Virus record (IMG/VR): IMGVR_UViG_3300032322_001562
Location: 1 to 64,000 of that record
Origin: a virus
Length of the DNA: 64,000 nucleotides
Reading direction: 5' to 3' (one strand)
The first letter of the stretch is position 1. The number at the start of each line of letters is the position of its first letter. The notes under the pieces are model-generated. The model searched no databases, was not told the origin of the DNA, and worked only from the letters and a program-made list of their open reading frames with translations. Below are positions 25,986-34,223 of the stretch, one piece after another. The position numbers and the translations under genes were made by a program.

Positions 25986-28195
25986 TATCGTCCGTTCTTT
26001 AGCATGTCTAGAAGCTTGGCTCTATCTTTGACTATCTGGTCAAAGTTGTCGGCTTTGACATCTAGAGCCTCTATAACTCTTTCTTCAATTGTTCCTTCGG
26101 TCACATAGTCGGTGATGAGAATCGAATCGTGAATCTCGGAGCCAATTCTGTGAACCCGGTCCAGGGCCTGCTTGTAGTCAACAAGTGACCATGGTCTCTG
26201 AAGCATAACAAGTCGACGTGCCGCTGTCAAGGTGACACCCACACCACCAGCCTGAGCAGTGAAAAGAATCCACTTAATCTTTCCTGACTGGAAGTTATCG
26301 ATAGCCTGCTGACGCTCCGACTCACTCTGAGCACCAGTAATTAGACCGTGCTTGATATCTTCCTTAGTCATGCGTGCACTAAGAAGCTCTATCAGTTGTC
26401 GAGATACGGCGCAGACAGCCACTTGGTCACCCTCGTAGTCTCCGTTTTTAATGTCATCCATCAGAGCATCGACCTTACAGGATGGGTCAGACAATTTAAT
26501 GCTTTCCTCTCCCGTTTCGGAAACTTCAATCTCGGCGTAAGCGCTGGCAAACTGAACCAACCTTAAAGTCTGAGTTAGAGGGTTTGGAGCAACCACAACA
26601 TCTCCAGACGAGTCCGTGCTTCCATCTTTTTCCAGAAGGGTAATCATGTTTTCCAGCATCTGGTTGTAAGCCTTCTCTTGCTTAGCACCCATCTCAACGT
26701 CACGCCGTGAGTTGATTACTTCTGGCAGCCAAGGAAGAACTCTTGCTTTAAGCATGCGACGCATACGTGGGTTGATTCCAGCGTAGAACTCTTGTTCCAT
26801 TTCTGGCTTAAGTCCTAGAACCAGCATTCCACCGAAAGCATTGACCATTGTGTTTACATAGCGATCAATCCACTTAGTTCTTGTAGGCCACTCTGTCTCG
26901 TCAAGCCAGTGAAGAATTGGCCAAAGGTCAATTACATTGTTAGCAATTGGAGTACCGGTTAGTGCATAGCGAATATCTGCATGACCACTGGCTGCCCAAA
27001 GAGCTCTGGTCTGCTTGCTTTTTGGGTCCTTTGACCTGTGAATCTCGTCGGCTATGACTGACTTGAAATCAATCATGTTCAGCTCACGTTTGTGAACCTC
27101 GCAGCGGGCCTCTGTGACCCTAGAGTCGTGGCCACCGCACTCGGTGCAGCGGGCTAGGGCAATAGACCCGTAGGGCTGAAGCCTAGAGTGGCCCCTGAGG
27201 GATTCCCAGTTGGCTACTACAACAGTTTTACGACAGGTACAACTTTGCTCTGTCGAGCCATAAGATATCACGCTCTGCTTGATGGATTGCAGTGTTGCAC
27301 TGTCTGCAGAGGACCCCCCTAATTTTTCCAGTGGAATGGCAGTGGTCGAGGACGTTAGCTGGTCTTGGGCATAAACCACATTTGTAGTCTGCATCAGAGA
27401 AATATTGCTCGTACTGATCGACGGTGATTCCGTAGCTTGTCTCGACGTGTCTACGTTTAGAGGCAATGGCTCGTTTTGACTTAGGCCACTGTTTACTATT
27501 AGCCCGCTGGCGCTCTCTATATTCTGGATTTCGCTCTCGGAGATCTTTTTCGTAGCAGCTTCTACATTTTTCTTTTGCGTAGACTCTAATCTCTGGGTGA
27601 CACTGTGAATAGCGCATATATCAGAGTTTATCACGTCATCAAATGCCTTACGCCTCTGGGTGGCAGACCCCTTGATAATCTGTACATCAACCCCGGGCCA
27701 CCATTTATCAAATTCTCGCTGCCAGTTGCTCTTTAGAGTGTTGGGGCAGACAATTAGGGCCGGAAAAACCTGCTCTCCGCGGTCATATAAGCGCTTTAGA
27801 GACCTTATAGCCTGGGCGGTCTTCCCCAGACCCGGTTCGTCCGCTAAAAGGGCTCTACGGGCCTTAGAGAGGAACTCTACGCCTGCCCTCTGGTGTGGGA
27901 AAAGGTCTTGGTCGCCATCCTCTAGGACTTCTACGTCCCTCAGGCTGTTGCTGGGGTCAATTCTGCTAATTCTCTCGTTTTTAGCCCATTCGGCTAGCAC
28001 TGGCCCGATTTCTAGGTCTTCCTTAAAGGTTGACCTTAGTGATAGGCAACCAGTCCAAGACAGAGGGATAGTCCAAACCTGCTTTTCTTGGCTCCACTTA
28101 GAGCCTGGAAGTGCCCTGCAGATCTCTTTCAGCCTCCAGGGGGCATCAATAACGATTTTTTTGCTAGAGGGGTCTAGCTCTACCTTTACAGGCAT
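25985..28195 (-). CDS. SNF2-family helicase interrupted by an HNH gene in another frame
   Basis: 736 residues. The N-terminal HARP-like part (about 1-85) is followed by DLFPHQRAGVEFL and Walker A ADEPGLGKTAQAIRSL (about 117). Motif II is IADEIHRSKDPKSKQTRA (about 370), then ALTGTPIANN and C-terminal motifs V/VI (QAGGVGVTLTAARRL, QALDRVHRIGS). Between INSD (about 192) and VVVANWESLR (about 322) lie about 130 residues of Ser/Thr/Gln-rich sequence with no SNF2 similarity. Exactly this DNA encodes a complete HNH endonuclease in another frame. The insert would form a loop before motif II, so the helicase may still work. It remodels forks or drives branch migration. Confidence 0.85.
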   Translation of the reverse strand: MPVKVELDPSSKKIVIDAPWRLKEICRALPGSKWSQEKQVWTIPLSWTGCLSLRSTFKEDLEIGPVLAEWAKNERISRIDPSNSLRDVEVLEDGDQDLFPHQRAGVEFLSKARRALLADEPGLGKTAQAIRSLKRLYDRGEQVFPALIVCPNTLKSNWQREFDKWWPGVDVQIIKGSATQRRKAFDDVINSDICAIHSVTQRLESTQKKNVEAATKKISESEIQNIESASGLIVNSGLSQNEPLPLNVDTSRQATESPSISTSNISLMQTTNVVYAQDQLTSSTTAIPLEKLGGSSADSATLQSIKQSVISYGSTEQSCTCRKTVVVANWESLRGHSRLQPYGSIALARCTECGGHDSRVTEARCEVHKRELNMIDFKSVIADEIHRSKDPKSKQTRALWAASGHADIRYALTGTPIANNVIDLWPILHWLDETEWPTRTKWIDRYVNTMVNAFGGMLVLGLKPEMEQEFYAGINPRMRRMLKARVLPWLPEVINSRRDVEMGAKQEKAYNQMLENMITLLEKDGSTDSSGDVVVAPNPLTQTLRLVQFASAYAEIEVSETGEESIKLSDPSCKVDALMDDIKNGDYEGDQVAVCAVSRQLIELLSARMTKEDIKHGLITGAQSESERQQAIDNFQSGKIKWILFTAQAGGVGVTLTAARRLVMLQRPWSLVDYKQALDRVHRIGSEIHDSILITDYVTEGTIEERVIEALDVKADNFDQIVKDRAKLLDMLKNGR
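27228..27617 (-). CDS. HNH endonuclease (endonuclease VII-like) nested in the helicase gene
   Basis: 129 residues, ATG to TAA, same strand as the helicase but a different frame. An N-terminal zinc pair (CHPE..., CRSC) and a basic helix-rich middle precede the nuclease core YKCGLCPRPANVLDHCHSTGKIRGVLCRQCNTAIHQ (split here: CGLC, LDHCH, TGKIRGVLC, CRQCN). The core matches the HNH protein at 3370-3864. All expected residues are present, so it looks functional. Almost no intron-sized sequence flanks it, which argues against a group I intron. Translation would need initiation inside the helicase mRNA. Confidence 0.8.
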   Translation of the reverse strand: MRYSQCHPEIRVYAKEKCRSCYEKDLRERNPEYRERQRANSKQWPKSKRAIASKRRHVETSYGITVDQYEQYFSDADYKCGLCPRPANVLDHCHSTGKIRGVLCRQCNTAIHQAERDILWLDRAKLYLS

Positions 28196-28224
28196 TCAAC
28201 TCCGTTCGTCATTTCGTCTCTATA

Positions 28225-28264
28225 TTATCAGAAAAAATTAGCCTAGGCGACTATTTTTTGATAA
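28225..28264. terminator. Bidirectional inverted repeat between helicase and RuvC-like genes
   Basis: TTATCA...TGATAA arms enclose A-rich and T-rich runs and a central GCCTAGGC palindrome, giving an imperfect stem of about 14 bp. On the minus strand it reads A-tract, GC core, then TAATTTTTT, as in an intrinsic terminator downstream of the RuvC-like gene. A promoter for the helicase may follow (GATAATATAG). Confidence 0.5.
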
Positions 28265-28270
28265 TAACTT

Positions 28271-28735
28271 TTATTGCAGCAATTTTACTGGTTTCCAGCC
28301 AGTTTTTACAAATCTCAGTAGGGCGTGTCGGATTGAGTCCAAAGCGTGACCCTCACCTCCACGATGCCAGTATTCTAGCTTCTTAAGCTTCTCGTTGTCA
28401 AACATGGCTTTAGCGTCGGCTGGCGACTGAAAGTAAATGTCATCCATTGGACGCCCGTTGTCCTTCAGGCACTGCTTAAGAATTCCTATTACCTCTAGCG
28501 AGTACGGAGCCTGGGAGTTTTTAACGGTCTGGGCGTTGATAGTAAATCGCTCACATACTACGTCTATGTGGTGTCGCTTTTCTGGTGCCCAGAGAGCTCC
28601 TCGAAAGACCTCGGCTACCTCTTCCTGCTGAAGCTCTTTAGACCAAATTAGAACTGGATCTTGATCCCTCTCCCGACTAAACAAAGAAACTCCGCTTGCT
28701 TTCCCGGGGTCTACAGATAAAACGTAATGAATCAC
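28271..28735 (-). CDS. RuvC-like (RNase H fold) nuclease
   Basis: 154 residues from GTG 28735. This start shares GTGA with the polymerase stop and has GGGGAG 10 bases upstream; the longer frame to 28819 would overlap the polymerase by 88 bases without a ribosome site. HYVLSVDPGKASGVSLF gives the first catalytic Asp, VVCERF (about 67) the Glu, and GEGHALDSIRHALL (about 130) the terminal Asp of a RuvC-type resolvase fold. Role: Holliday-junction or branched-DNA cutting before packaging. Confidence 0.75.
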   Translation of the reverse strand: MIHYVLSVDPGKASGVSLFSRERDQDPVLIWSKELQQEEVAEVFRGALWAPEKRHHIDVVCERFTINAQTVKNSQAPYSLEVIGILKQCLKDNGRPMDDIYFQSPADAKAMFDNEKLKKLEYWHRGGEGHALDSIRHALLRFVKTGWKPVKLLQ

Positions 28736-30552
28736 TGGTATTTCGCTCCCCAGCTTTCTAGTGGACCGTCCACATCTGCGGTCAGGGGCACAGCCCAGCC
28801 CCTGCGGGTGGTCATGCATTCTCTAACTAACTTTTTAATTTCCTCGGCCTCGTTCCTTGGAGCATTCAACACTATCTCATCATGAACTGGGACAATCAGC
28901 AAGTCAGTTAAATCCTGCTGGTCTAGTTTTATAAGGTTGGACTTAAAGACCTCAGCCGCGCCACCCTGAATAAGGTAATTCACAAGAGTATAGACACGGT
29001 CATCATCGCAGGGGAGTCTTCTTCCAGTCCACGTTTTCACATAGCCAACGTTCTCGGTCTCTAGAGTTACCCTCCCCTGCTCTTCAATCTTTCTCTGGAA
29101 CACCTGCATTCCAGGGAACCTGCTATCAAAAGCATTAGATACTGCACGCATCTGCTCTTCTGGCACACCAGCAGTAAGTGCCTGTTTAGCAACACCTGCA
29201 CCATACAGACGACCATAGACAACGCCCTTAATCAGTGCGCGTCGTTTGTCGGACTTTTGCATAGTCGGGTCTCTGTAGATTTCTCTACCAATTTCTGTGA
29301 ATGGGTCAGAGCCAGTTGCATCGGCTTTCAGGAAAAGTTGAATAAGGTTGGGGTCTTCAGAAAGCGAAGCAAACATACGGAACTCAACCTGGTCAAGGTC
29401 GGAAGTGACAATTACGTGGTTTTCATCTTTAGGTAGGAATGCACGGCGGACAGTGTCATCGCCCTTAGGTAGGGTCTGAAGAGCGGGGTTCTGGATAGAC
29501 ATACGACCAGTGCGTGCTCCCATCGTGTTGACGGATGGGTGTACAAATCCATTGATGTTGTCATTTATAAAGTTGGCAAAGTAGGTGCTAGCTAGCTTTC
29601 CGGCTTTTCTGTAGTTAAGAGTTGCCTCTGCTAGCTGCCTGACTTCTGGATTACCGTCACGAACTATTAGCTTCAGCTGGTCAGCTGATGCGGACTTTTG
29701 GCCAGACTCGGTTTTGTCAAATATTTCAAAGCCAAGCTGCTCGAACTTTTGAACTAGCTGCTGGTTGCTTCCAATAGAGATTCCATAAGTACTCTTAGCC
29801 CAGTCGCGAACTTGGTCAGTGTATTGAACAAGTTCGTCATATTTCTTCTGTGAGTACTCTAAATCTAGACGAGCTCCGTTTAGCTCCATCTGCGTAACTA
29901 TTCGACGGGTATTCATCTCTAGCTCGTATGGATAGCTGTAGGGCCGCCCGGGGGCGCAGTCCTGCCAAAACAGATGAAACAGCTTCATGGTCAGAACTGT
30001 GTCCAAAGCACCGTAAGCCCAGTAGGGCTGGAACTTGTATGGAACTGTGCCCCAGGTCCAGCCATTGTCTGTGAGTCCTCTGTCGAGGGCGTCCTGCAGA
30101 TACGCAGCTAGCGGATCAATCTTTTGTTCAGTGAGCTTTTTAAGAGCCCCCGTGCCTAGCGGATCAATAATTTTGGCCATAATCATGGTGTCATGAGCTC
30201 GGTGCCAAGGAATAGACCACTCGGACTGAATCTCGAACCACTTGGCTTCAAAGGCTATGTTGTGGCAAACAATGGGGCCGTTAAATTTGTGCATTGCCTC
30301 GTAGAAAACGCCCTTCCAGTTCTCCCAAGGGATAGACCAGCCATGCATAGCATCGCCAACCTGAACTAGGCGCAGCTGGCCGTGCCAAGGAGAGAGTGCG
30401 TGTGCACGAGGATTGCCTGGAAGCTCTCCAGTTTCTGTGTCTATGGCAATTGCATTTAATGGACGCCGCTCACCCAGCCAACGCATAAAGTCGTTGGCGG
30501 CGTCTAAATTGTCGACCAGAGTGAATTGCACTCCATCGAGTCCGTTTGTCAT
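28732..30552 (-). CDS. polA: Family A DNA polymerase with 3'-5' exonuclease domain
   Basis: 606 residues. The exonuclease domain (about 30-190) begins with IAIDTETGELPG (D-x-E), then HNIAFEAKWF and YGALDTVLT. The polymerase domain has motif A SDLDQVEFRMFA (about 392), where LDQVEFR replaces the usual YSQIELR, motif B KRRALIKGVVYGRLYGAG (about 440) and motif C VHDEI (about 565). There is no 5'-3' exonuclease domain, as usual for phage polymerases. Works with the primase-helicase at 12990. ATG follows the upstream gene by 18 bases. Confidence 0.92.
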   Translation of the reverse strand: MTNGLDGVQFTLVDNLDAANDFMRWLGERRPLNAIAIDTETGELPGNPRAHALSPWHGQLRLVQVGDAMHGWSIPWENWKGVFYEAMHKFNGPIVCHNIAFEAKWFEIQSEWSIPWHRAHDTMIMAKIIDPLGTGALKKLTEQKIDPLAAYLQDALDRGLTDNGWTWGTVPYKFQPYWAYGALDTVLTMKLFHLFWQDCAPGRPYSYPYELEMNTRRIVTQMELNGARLDLEYSQKKYDELVQYTDQVRDWAKSTYGISIGSNQQLVQKFEQLGFEIFDKTESGQKSASADQLKLIVRDGNPEVRQLAEATLNYRKAGKLASTYFANFINDNINGFVHPSVNTMGARTGRMSIQNPALQTLPKGDDTVRRAFLPKDENHVIVTSDLDQVEFRMFASLSEDPNLIQLFLKADATGSDPFTEIGREIYRDPTMQKSDKRRALIKGVVYGRLYGAGVAKQALTAGVPEEQMRAVSNAFDSRFPGMQVFQRKIEEQGRVTLETENVGYVKTWTGRRLPCDDDRVYTLVNYLIQGGAAEVFKSNLIKLDQQDLTDLLIVPVHDEIVLNAPRNEAEEIKKLVRECMTTRRGWAVPLTADVDGPLESWGAKYQ

Positions 30553-30570
30553 TTAAGTCTTTCGTTGTCG

Positions 30571-31041
30571 TTAAGGGATGATTTCGTAATTGTAGACGTT
30601 AGCGATGTTTTTGTCTACTATGGCTGCCTCCTGCATCAACCGCTGAGCGACACCCGTAAGGTAGCGTGCTCCGTTGTCATCATATTTGTATAGGGCTTCT
30701 AGCACAGCGTCAGCTTTGTCGCTTATCTGTGCCCAGTGGCGGTACTTCTCTGGAAATACTAGATCAATCATGTCGTCTGGCTCACAGAGCTCGCACGGCA
30801 CTGCGCCCATTTCCAGTTGAGTGTTGGACTTCTCGTTAAGACCGTACTTTTTTACTAGAGAGCAGGCGGCACCGTGAAATACAAGGGAGACGCCAGTACG
30901 AGAAAGAATGTAGGAGCCAGACTCGGTTTTGTAAAGCTCGAACTCGATCCAGCGGAAAGCGCCCCTACGTAGGGAGCTTGATTTGGCAAGCAGGGTCCCG
31001 TTGAACTGGAGAACTCGGTCTCCGTCTTTTACTTCTATCAT
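30571..31041 (-). CDS. Hypothetical protein upstream of polymerase
   Basis: 156 residues; no named family. Residues 1-60 are strand-rich (VLQFNGTLLAKSS...RWIEFELYKTESGSYILSRTGVSLVFHG). A CELCEPDD motif lies near 84. A helical C-terminal half (DKADAVLEALYKY...YLTGVAQRLMQEAAIVD) follows. The single CxxC is not enough to claim zinc binding. It overlaps the last base of the tail-tip gene, joining the structural and replication blocks. Confidence 0.55.
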   Translation of the reverse strand: MIEVKDGDRVLQFNGTLLAKSSSLRRGAFRWIEFELYKTESGSYILSRTGVSLVFHGAACSLVKKYGLNEKSNTQLEMGAVPCELCEPDDMIDLVFPEKYRHWAQISDKADAVLEALYKYDDNGARYLTGVAQRLMQEAAIVDKNIANVYNYEIIP

Positions 31042-34000
31042 TATGTCGTTCCTTCTAATGCAGCTATTCTAGTCTGTAATTCATCGTTTTTAGCGGAAAG
31101 CTCTTGAACTGCCTTAATTAAAGGTGCAATAAATGAAATATATTCTATGCTTAGGTACTGAACTCCGTCTTCAGACAAGCTCATTTCGTTTACGATATGG
31201 TCTCTGTCATCGAACAGTTCCTGCACTTCCTGAGCGATAAGCCCGTAATTTACCGGACCTTCTGGTTCTGATTTATATGTGAACTTAACCGGACGAAGTC
31301 TCTTAATAATGTCCAAGCTATTGGCTAGCGGCTCAATGTTTTCCTTGAGCCGTAGATCAGAGGGGGTGGGACCAAACAGTCCGGTACTGCTAAGACGCCC
31401 TACAGCGGCCACTGTTCCTAGCGAGGAAAAAGTTAGCTGACCGAGGCGACCGGCCGCAGTTATATTTGCAGTTCCAGAGGTGCTTAAATTTCCATCAACA
31501 ACAGTAGAACCAACGCTAATAGCTATGGAAGGAGTGCCAGGCCCTGAAATGTTTATACCGCCTACGGCAGTAGTACCTTGAATTCTACCTGCTTCATTCC
31601 CGTTCTCATCATAGAATACAACGGAGTTAGAGGATCCACTTATAAGAACTCTTTTACCTGAAGCAGCGGTTCTAAAAGTACCGCCAGTAAAAGTACCTCC
31701 AGAGACAGAACCATTAACAGTTAATGTTCCGCTTAAAGTTGCAGTATCTAACTCTAAGTTATTTAAATAAGAAAATCCATTAGAATAAAATCTAAAATTA
31801 CTGCCACCGACACCATCAAGGTGAACAATGCCAGGATTAGCAATTGTAGAACCTCTAATTTCAATCCTATTTGTTCCAGCAGCTCCGGTTGAAAGTTTTC
31901 CGGTATACACTGTGTCCGCGCTTATTTTATTAGCGTCAATACTTCCAGTAGTTATAGTGCCACCACTTATAGTAGTAGTGTTACCGGGATCTACTCCCTC
32001 GTTTATTGCACCTACAGCTTTTGCCTTAGTTACTGTAATGTCACCGGCATTTATTCTTGTAATTGCATTACCGGCTGTCGTGTTTGCAGTAACGGCAATT
32101 CCGCTAGCACTAATTGCGGTGCTATTGGCACTATTCGCCGTATTGTTTGCAGTTACAGCAATAGAATTTGCAGATATTGCAACACTTTCAACAGCCGACA
32201 ATTGTTGGCTAGTTGCATATCCACCAATAGTCAAAGTAGAGGTTGCAGTATCAAAGCTTAAAACTGGAACGTTGCTAGAGTTTATTGCGTAAATTCCGGT
32301 GCTTCTAAGCTCGACGCGGGCGCCAGTGTTAGAAGTCTGGATAACATCACCTCTAACAATTGTTCCAGTTATAGCACCAACGTTTATTTTGTCCGCAGTT
32401 ATAGCGTTTCCCTTTATATTTCCAGCCTCAATGGTGAGAGCTTGAATTAACGCACCAGTAATTGTGTTACCAATAATTTTGTCAGACGCAACTATTGTTC
32501 CCGGCTCAATTTTTGCCCCGCTAATTGTGTTAGCAATGATGTCAGTGTTTACAAGAGGGGCGACTTGGATTGCATCAGAGACAACGGATGGATCAGACTT
32601 GTCAAGTTCGGTTTCGCTAAGCTTCCTGACAAATACTAATTTAAAGTAGTAGTTAGTTCCATAGCTTAAGTCAGCAACTACCTGGTAGTCTCCGCCAAGC
32701 GTAGGAAGAGTCGTGCCTATAAGTGTTGAGGAAGACGGGGTAAACGTCGAACTTGTAGATTGGTGATACTCGACGTAGATAACCCCACGAACAGGCAAGT
32801 TCCCAGTCGAATCATTACCGTCCCAAGTAACGGTAATTGTTCCAAGCCTGGAAGATACGAGTGGCTTGCTTGGAGGATTCAAAGTTTCTGAATATTTTGC
32901 TGTTAAAACATTTACTGTTGCAGCCGTTGAATACTGCGACATAATGTCAACGGTGTAGACCCGAATATTGTAAGTGGCATTCTGTATTAGCGTGGCGTCT
33001 TTGATTTGATAGCTATTTATGCCAGCGCCACCGTCTTTAACAAATTCTTTTTTAAATACGGGATCGCCAGAACGTTTATACCAGATGTCGTAGCCATCCA
33101 AAAATCCCGAAATAGGATCTCCGTTACTTCTAGTAGTGGGTGCTGTCCATGTTAGGTTTATAACAGGAGTTGTTGAACCTGCTGGAACTTCGCTCGTTCC
33201 AGCCAAGCCAGTTACAGGGGAAGGAACAACGCCATCTTTTTCTGGAGTTACCTGCCCGATAGGGTCGGCAGTGTCATACCATCGGTACTCTTTCCAAACG
33301 TACACTTTGTTTGGCTCAACGCTTTTATCTATCCAAACCTCGCCCTCCTCTACGTAAGGCTGGGCTACCGGATAAACGTACTTAAATGTACTAGGAGTGA
33401 ATGCGGAAATAGGCGTTGACAGTGGTGCTTCAAGTTCATACTTAATAATGTTTGTTGATTGAACCTCGGAGACTTTAAACAGACCGTCTCTACCAAATAG
33501 GGCAGTGTATGAAGATCCTAAATTATCTATGTATATGATGTCGCCAACTTTAAATTTATTTGTCGAGTTAAAAGTAACGGTGACGGTTGATCCAGTAGCC
33601 GAAACTGTGTCAATTCTTCTGGTTGTAATTAGTTCTCGGCCGGAAGTGGAGCTATAGGTTTTTGGAACAGCAACAACTGGATTGAAAAACACCGTGTAAT
33701 CCACGGTTTCACCATTGTTTCCAGTAGAGGGGGTATTTCTCCAGCTTCTTCTAGTTTGCCCGGAAGTACCTGCAACTCGGACATCTGGATCTGTCCAAGG
33801 AGGAGTGTCAGTGGCTATTACCGTAAAACTTTTTGGAGAAATTACAAAATCATCGTCGCTAGTAGCATGGACACCCTGTACTCTAAAAGTATTCCCCGGG
33901 GGCATTGGAGTGGTGACCTCAGTGCCGGTTTCTGGATCGTTATCAATAGCAGTAACCAGTGGTTCAGAAAAATAAAGCTCTATTCTTGAGCCATTACCAG

Positions 34001-34223
34001 TTACATGGTCTCCATAAATATAACCTTTGATAATTTTCTTGTAAGTCTTTGGCGGCTGAGTCCCGGAGCCTGGCTTATTAGAGGTCGGATCGACGTCGCT
34101 TGGGGTGGATATCGAACTAATAGCCGAAGAAGCTAGACCTAAAGCCTTGCTCTCCACAGTGTGAAGTCTTCTGTCTAGCTTTGATATAGCTGAAGAAACG
34201 CTATTTGTTCTTTCTACTGACAC
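31041..34223 (-). CDS. Tail-tip/fibre protein with FnIII domains and S74 self-cleaving chaperone
   Basis: 1060 residues, GTG start overlapping the upstream stop (TAGTG). A short N-terminal helix (SAISKLDRRLHTVESKA) precedes beta domains. Two fibronectin III-like domains lie at about 345-450 and 455-555 (VINLTWTAPTT...YNIRVYTV; TITVTWDGND...YYFKLVFV). A repeated IIANTISGAKI/IEAGNIKGNAI region and heptad-like SANSIAVTANNTANS helices follow. The C-terminus is a Peptidase_S74 chaperone: SDLRLKENIEPL, with Ser about 955 and Lys about 960, the Ser-Lys pair that cuts the domain off after trimer folding. Host-contacting tail-tip protein. Confidence 0.88.
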   Translation of the reverse strand: MSVERTNSVSSAISKLDRRLHTVESKALGLASSAISSISTPSDVDPTSNKPGSGTQPPKTYKKIIKGYIYGDHVTGNGSRIELYFSEPLVTAIDNDPETGTEVTTPMPPGNTFRVQGVHATSDDDFVISPKSFTVIATDTPPWTDPDVRVAGTSGQTRRSWRNTPSTGNNGETVDYTVFFNPVVAVPKTYSSTSGRELITTRRIDTVSATGSTVTVTFNSTNKFKVGDIIYIDNLGSSYTALFGRDGLFKVSEVQSTNIIKYELEAPLSTPISAFTPSTFKYVYPVAQPYVEEGEVWIDKSVEPNKVYVWKEYRWYDTADPIGQVTPEKDGVVPSPVTGLAGTSEVPAGSTTPVINLTWTAPTTRSNGDPISGFLDGYDIWYKRSGDPVFKKEFVKDGGAGINSYQIKDATLIQNATYNIRVYTVDIMSQYSTAATVNVLTAKYSETLNPPSKPLVSSRLGTITVTWDGNDSTGNLPVRGVIYVEYHQSTSSTFTPSSSTLIGTTLPTLGGDYQVVADLSYGTNYYFKLVFVRKLSETELDKSDPSVVSDAIQVAPLVNTDIIANTISGAKIEPGTIVASDKIIGNTITGALIQALTIEAGNIKGNAITADKINVGAITGTIVRGDVIQTSNTGARVELRSTGIYAINSSNVPVLSFDTATSTLTIGGYATSQQLSAVESVAISANSIAVTANNTANSANSTAISASGIAVTANTTAGNAITRINAGDITVTKAKAVGAINEGVDPGNTTTISGGTITTGSIDANKISADTVYTGKLSTGAAGTNRIEIRGSTIANPGIVHLDGVGGSNFRFYSNGFSYLNNLELDTATLSGTLTVNGSVSGGTFTGGTFRTAASGKRVLISGSSNSVVFYDENGNEAGRIQGTTAVGGINISGPGTPSIAISVGSTVVDGNLSTSGTANITAAGRLGQLTFSSLGTVAAVGRLSSTGLFGPTPSDLRLKENIEPLANSLDIIKRLRPVKFTYKSEPEGPVNYGLIAQEVQELFDDRDHIVNEMSLSEDGVQYLSIEYISFIAPLIKAVQELSAKNDELQTRIAALEGTT

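Noticed and set aside
27228-27617. Group I intron or intein in the SNF2 helicase
   Set aside because: An intein would be in the helicase frame, and the HNH is not. A group I intron needs about 200 bases of structured RNA outside the ORF, but the dissimilar helicase segment is scarcely longer than the HNH ORF.
28736-28819. N-terminal extension of the RuvC-like protein (MHDHPQGLGCAPDRR...)
   Set aside because: It overlaps the polymerase C-terminus by 88 bases, has no ribosome site, and does not look like the family. GTG 28735 with GGGGAG is better.
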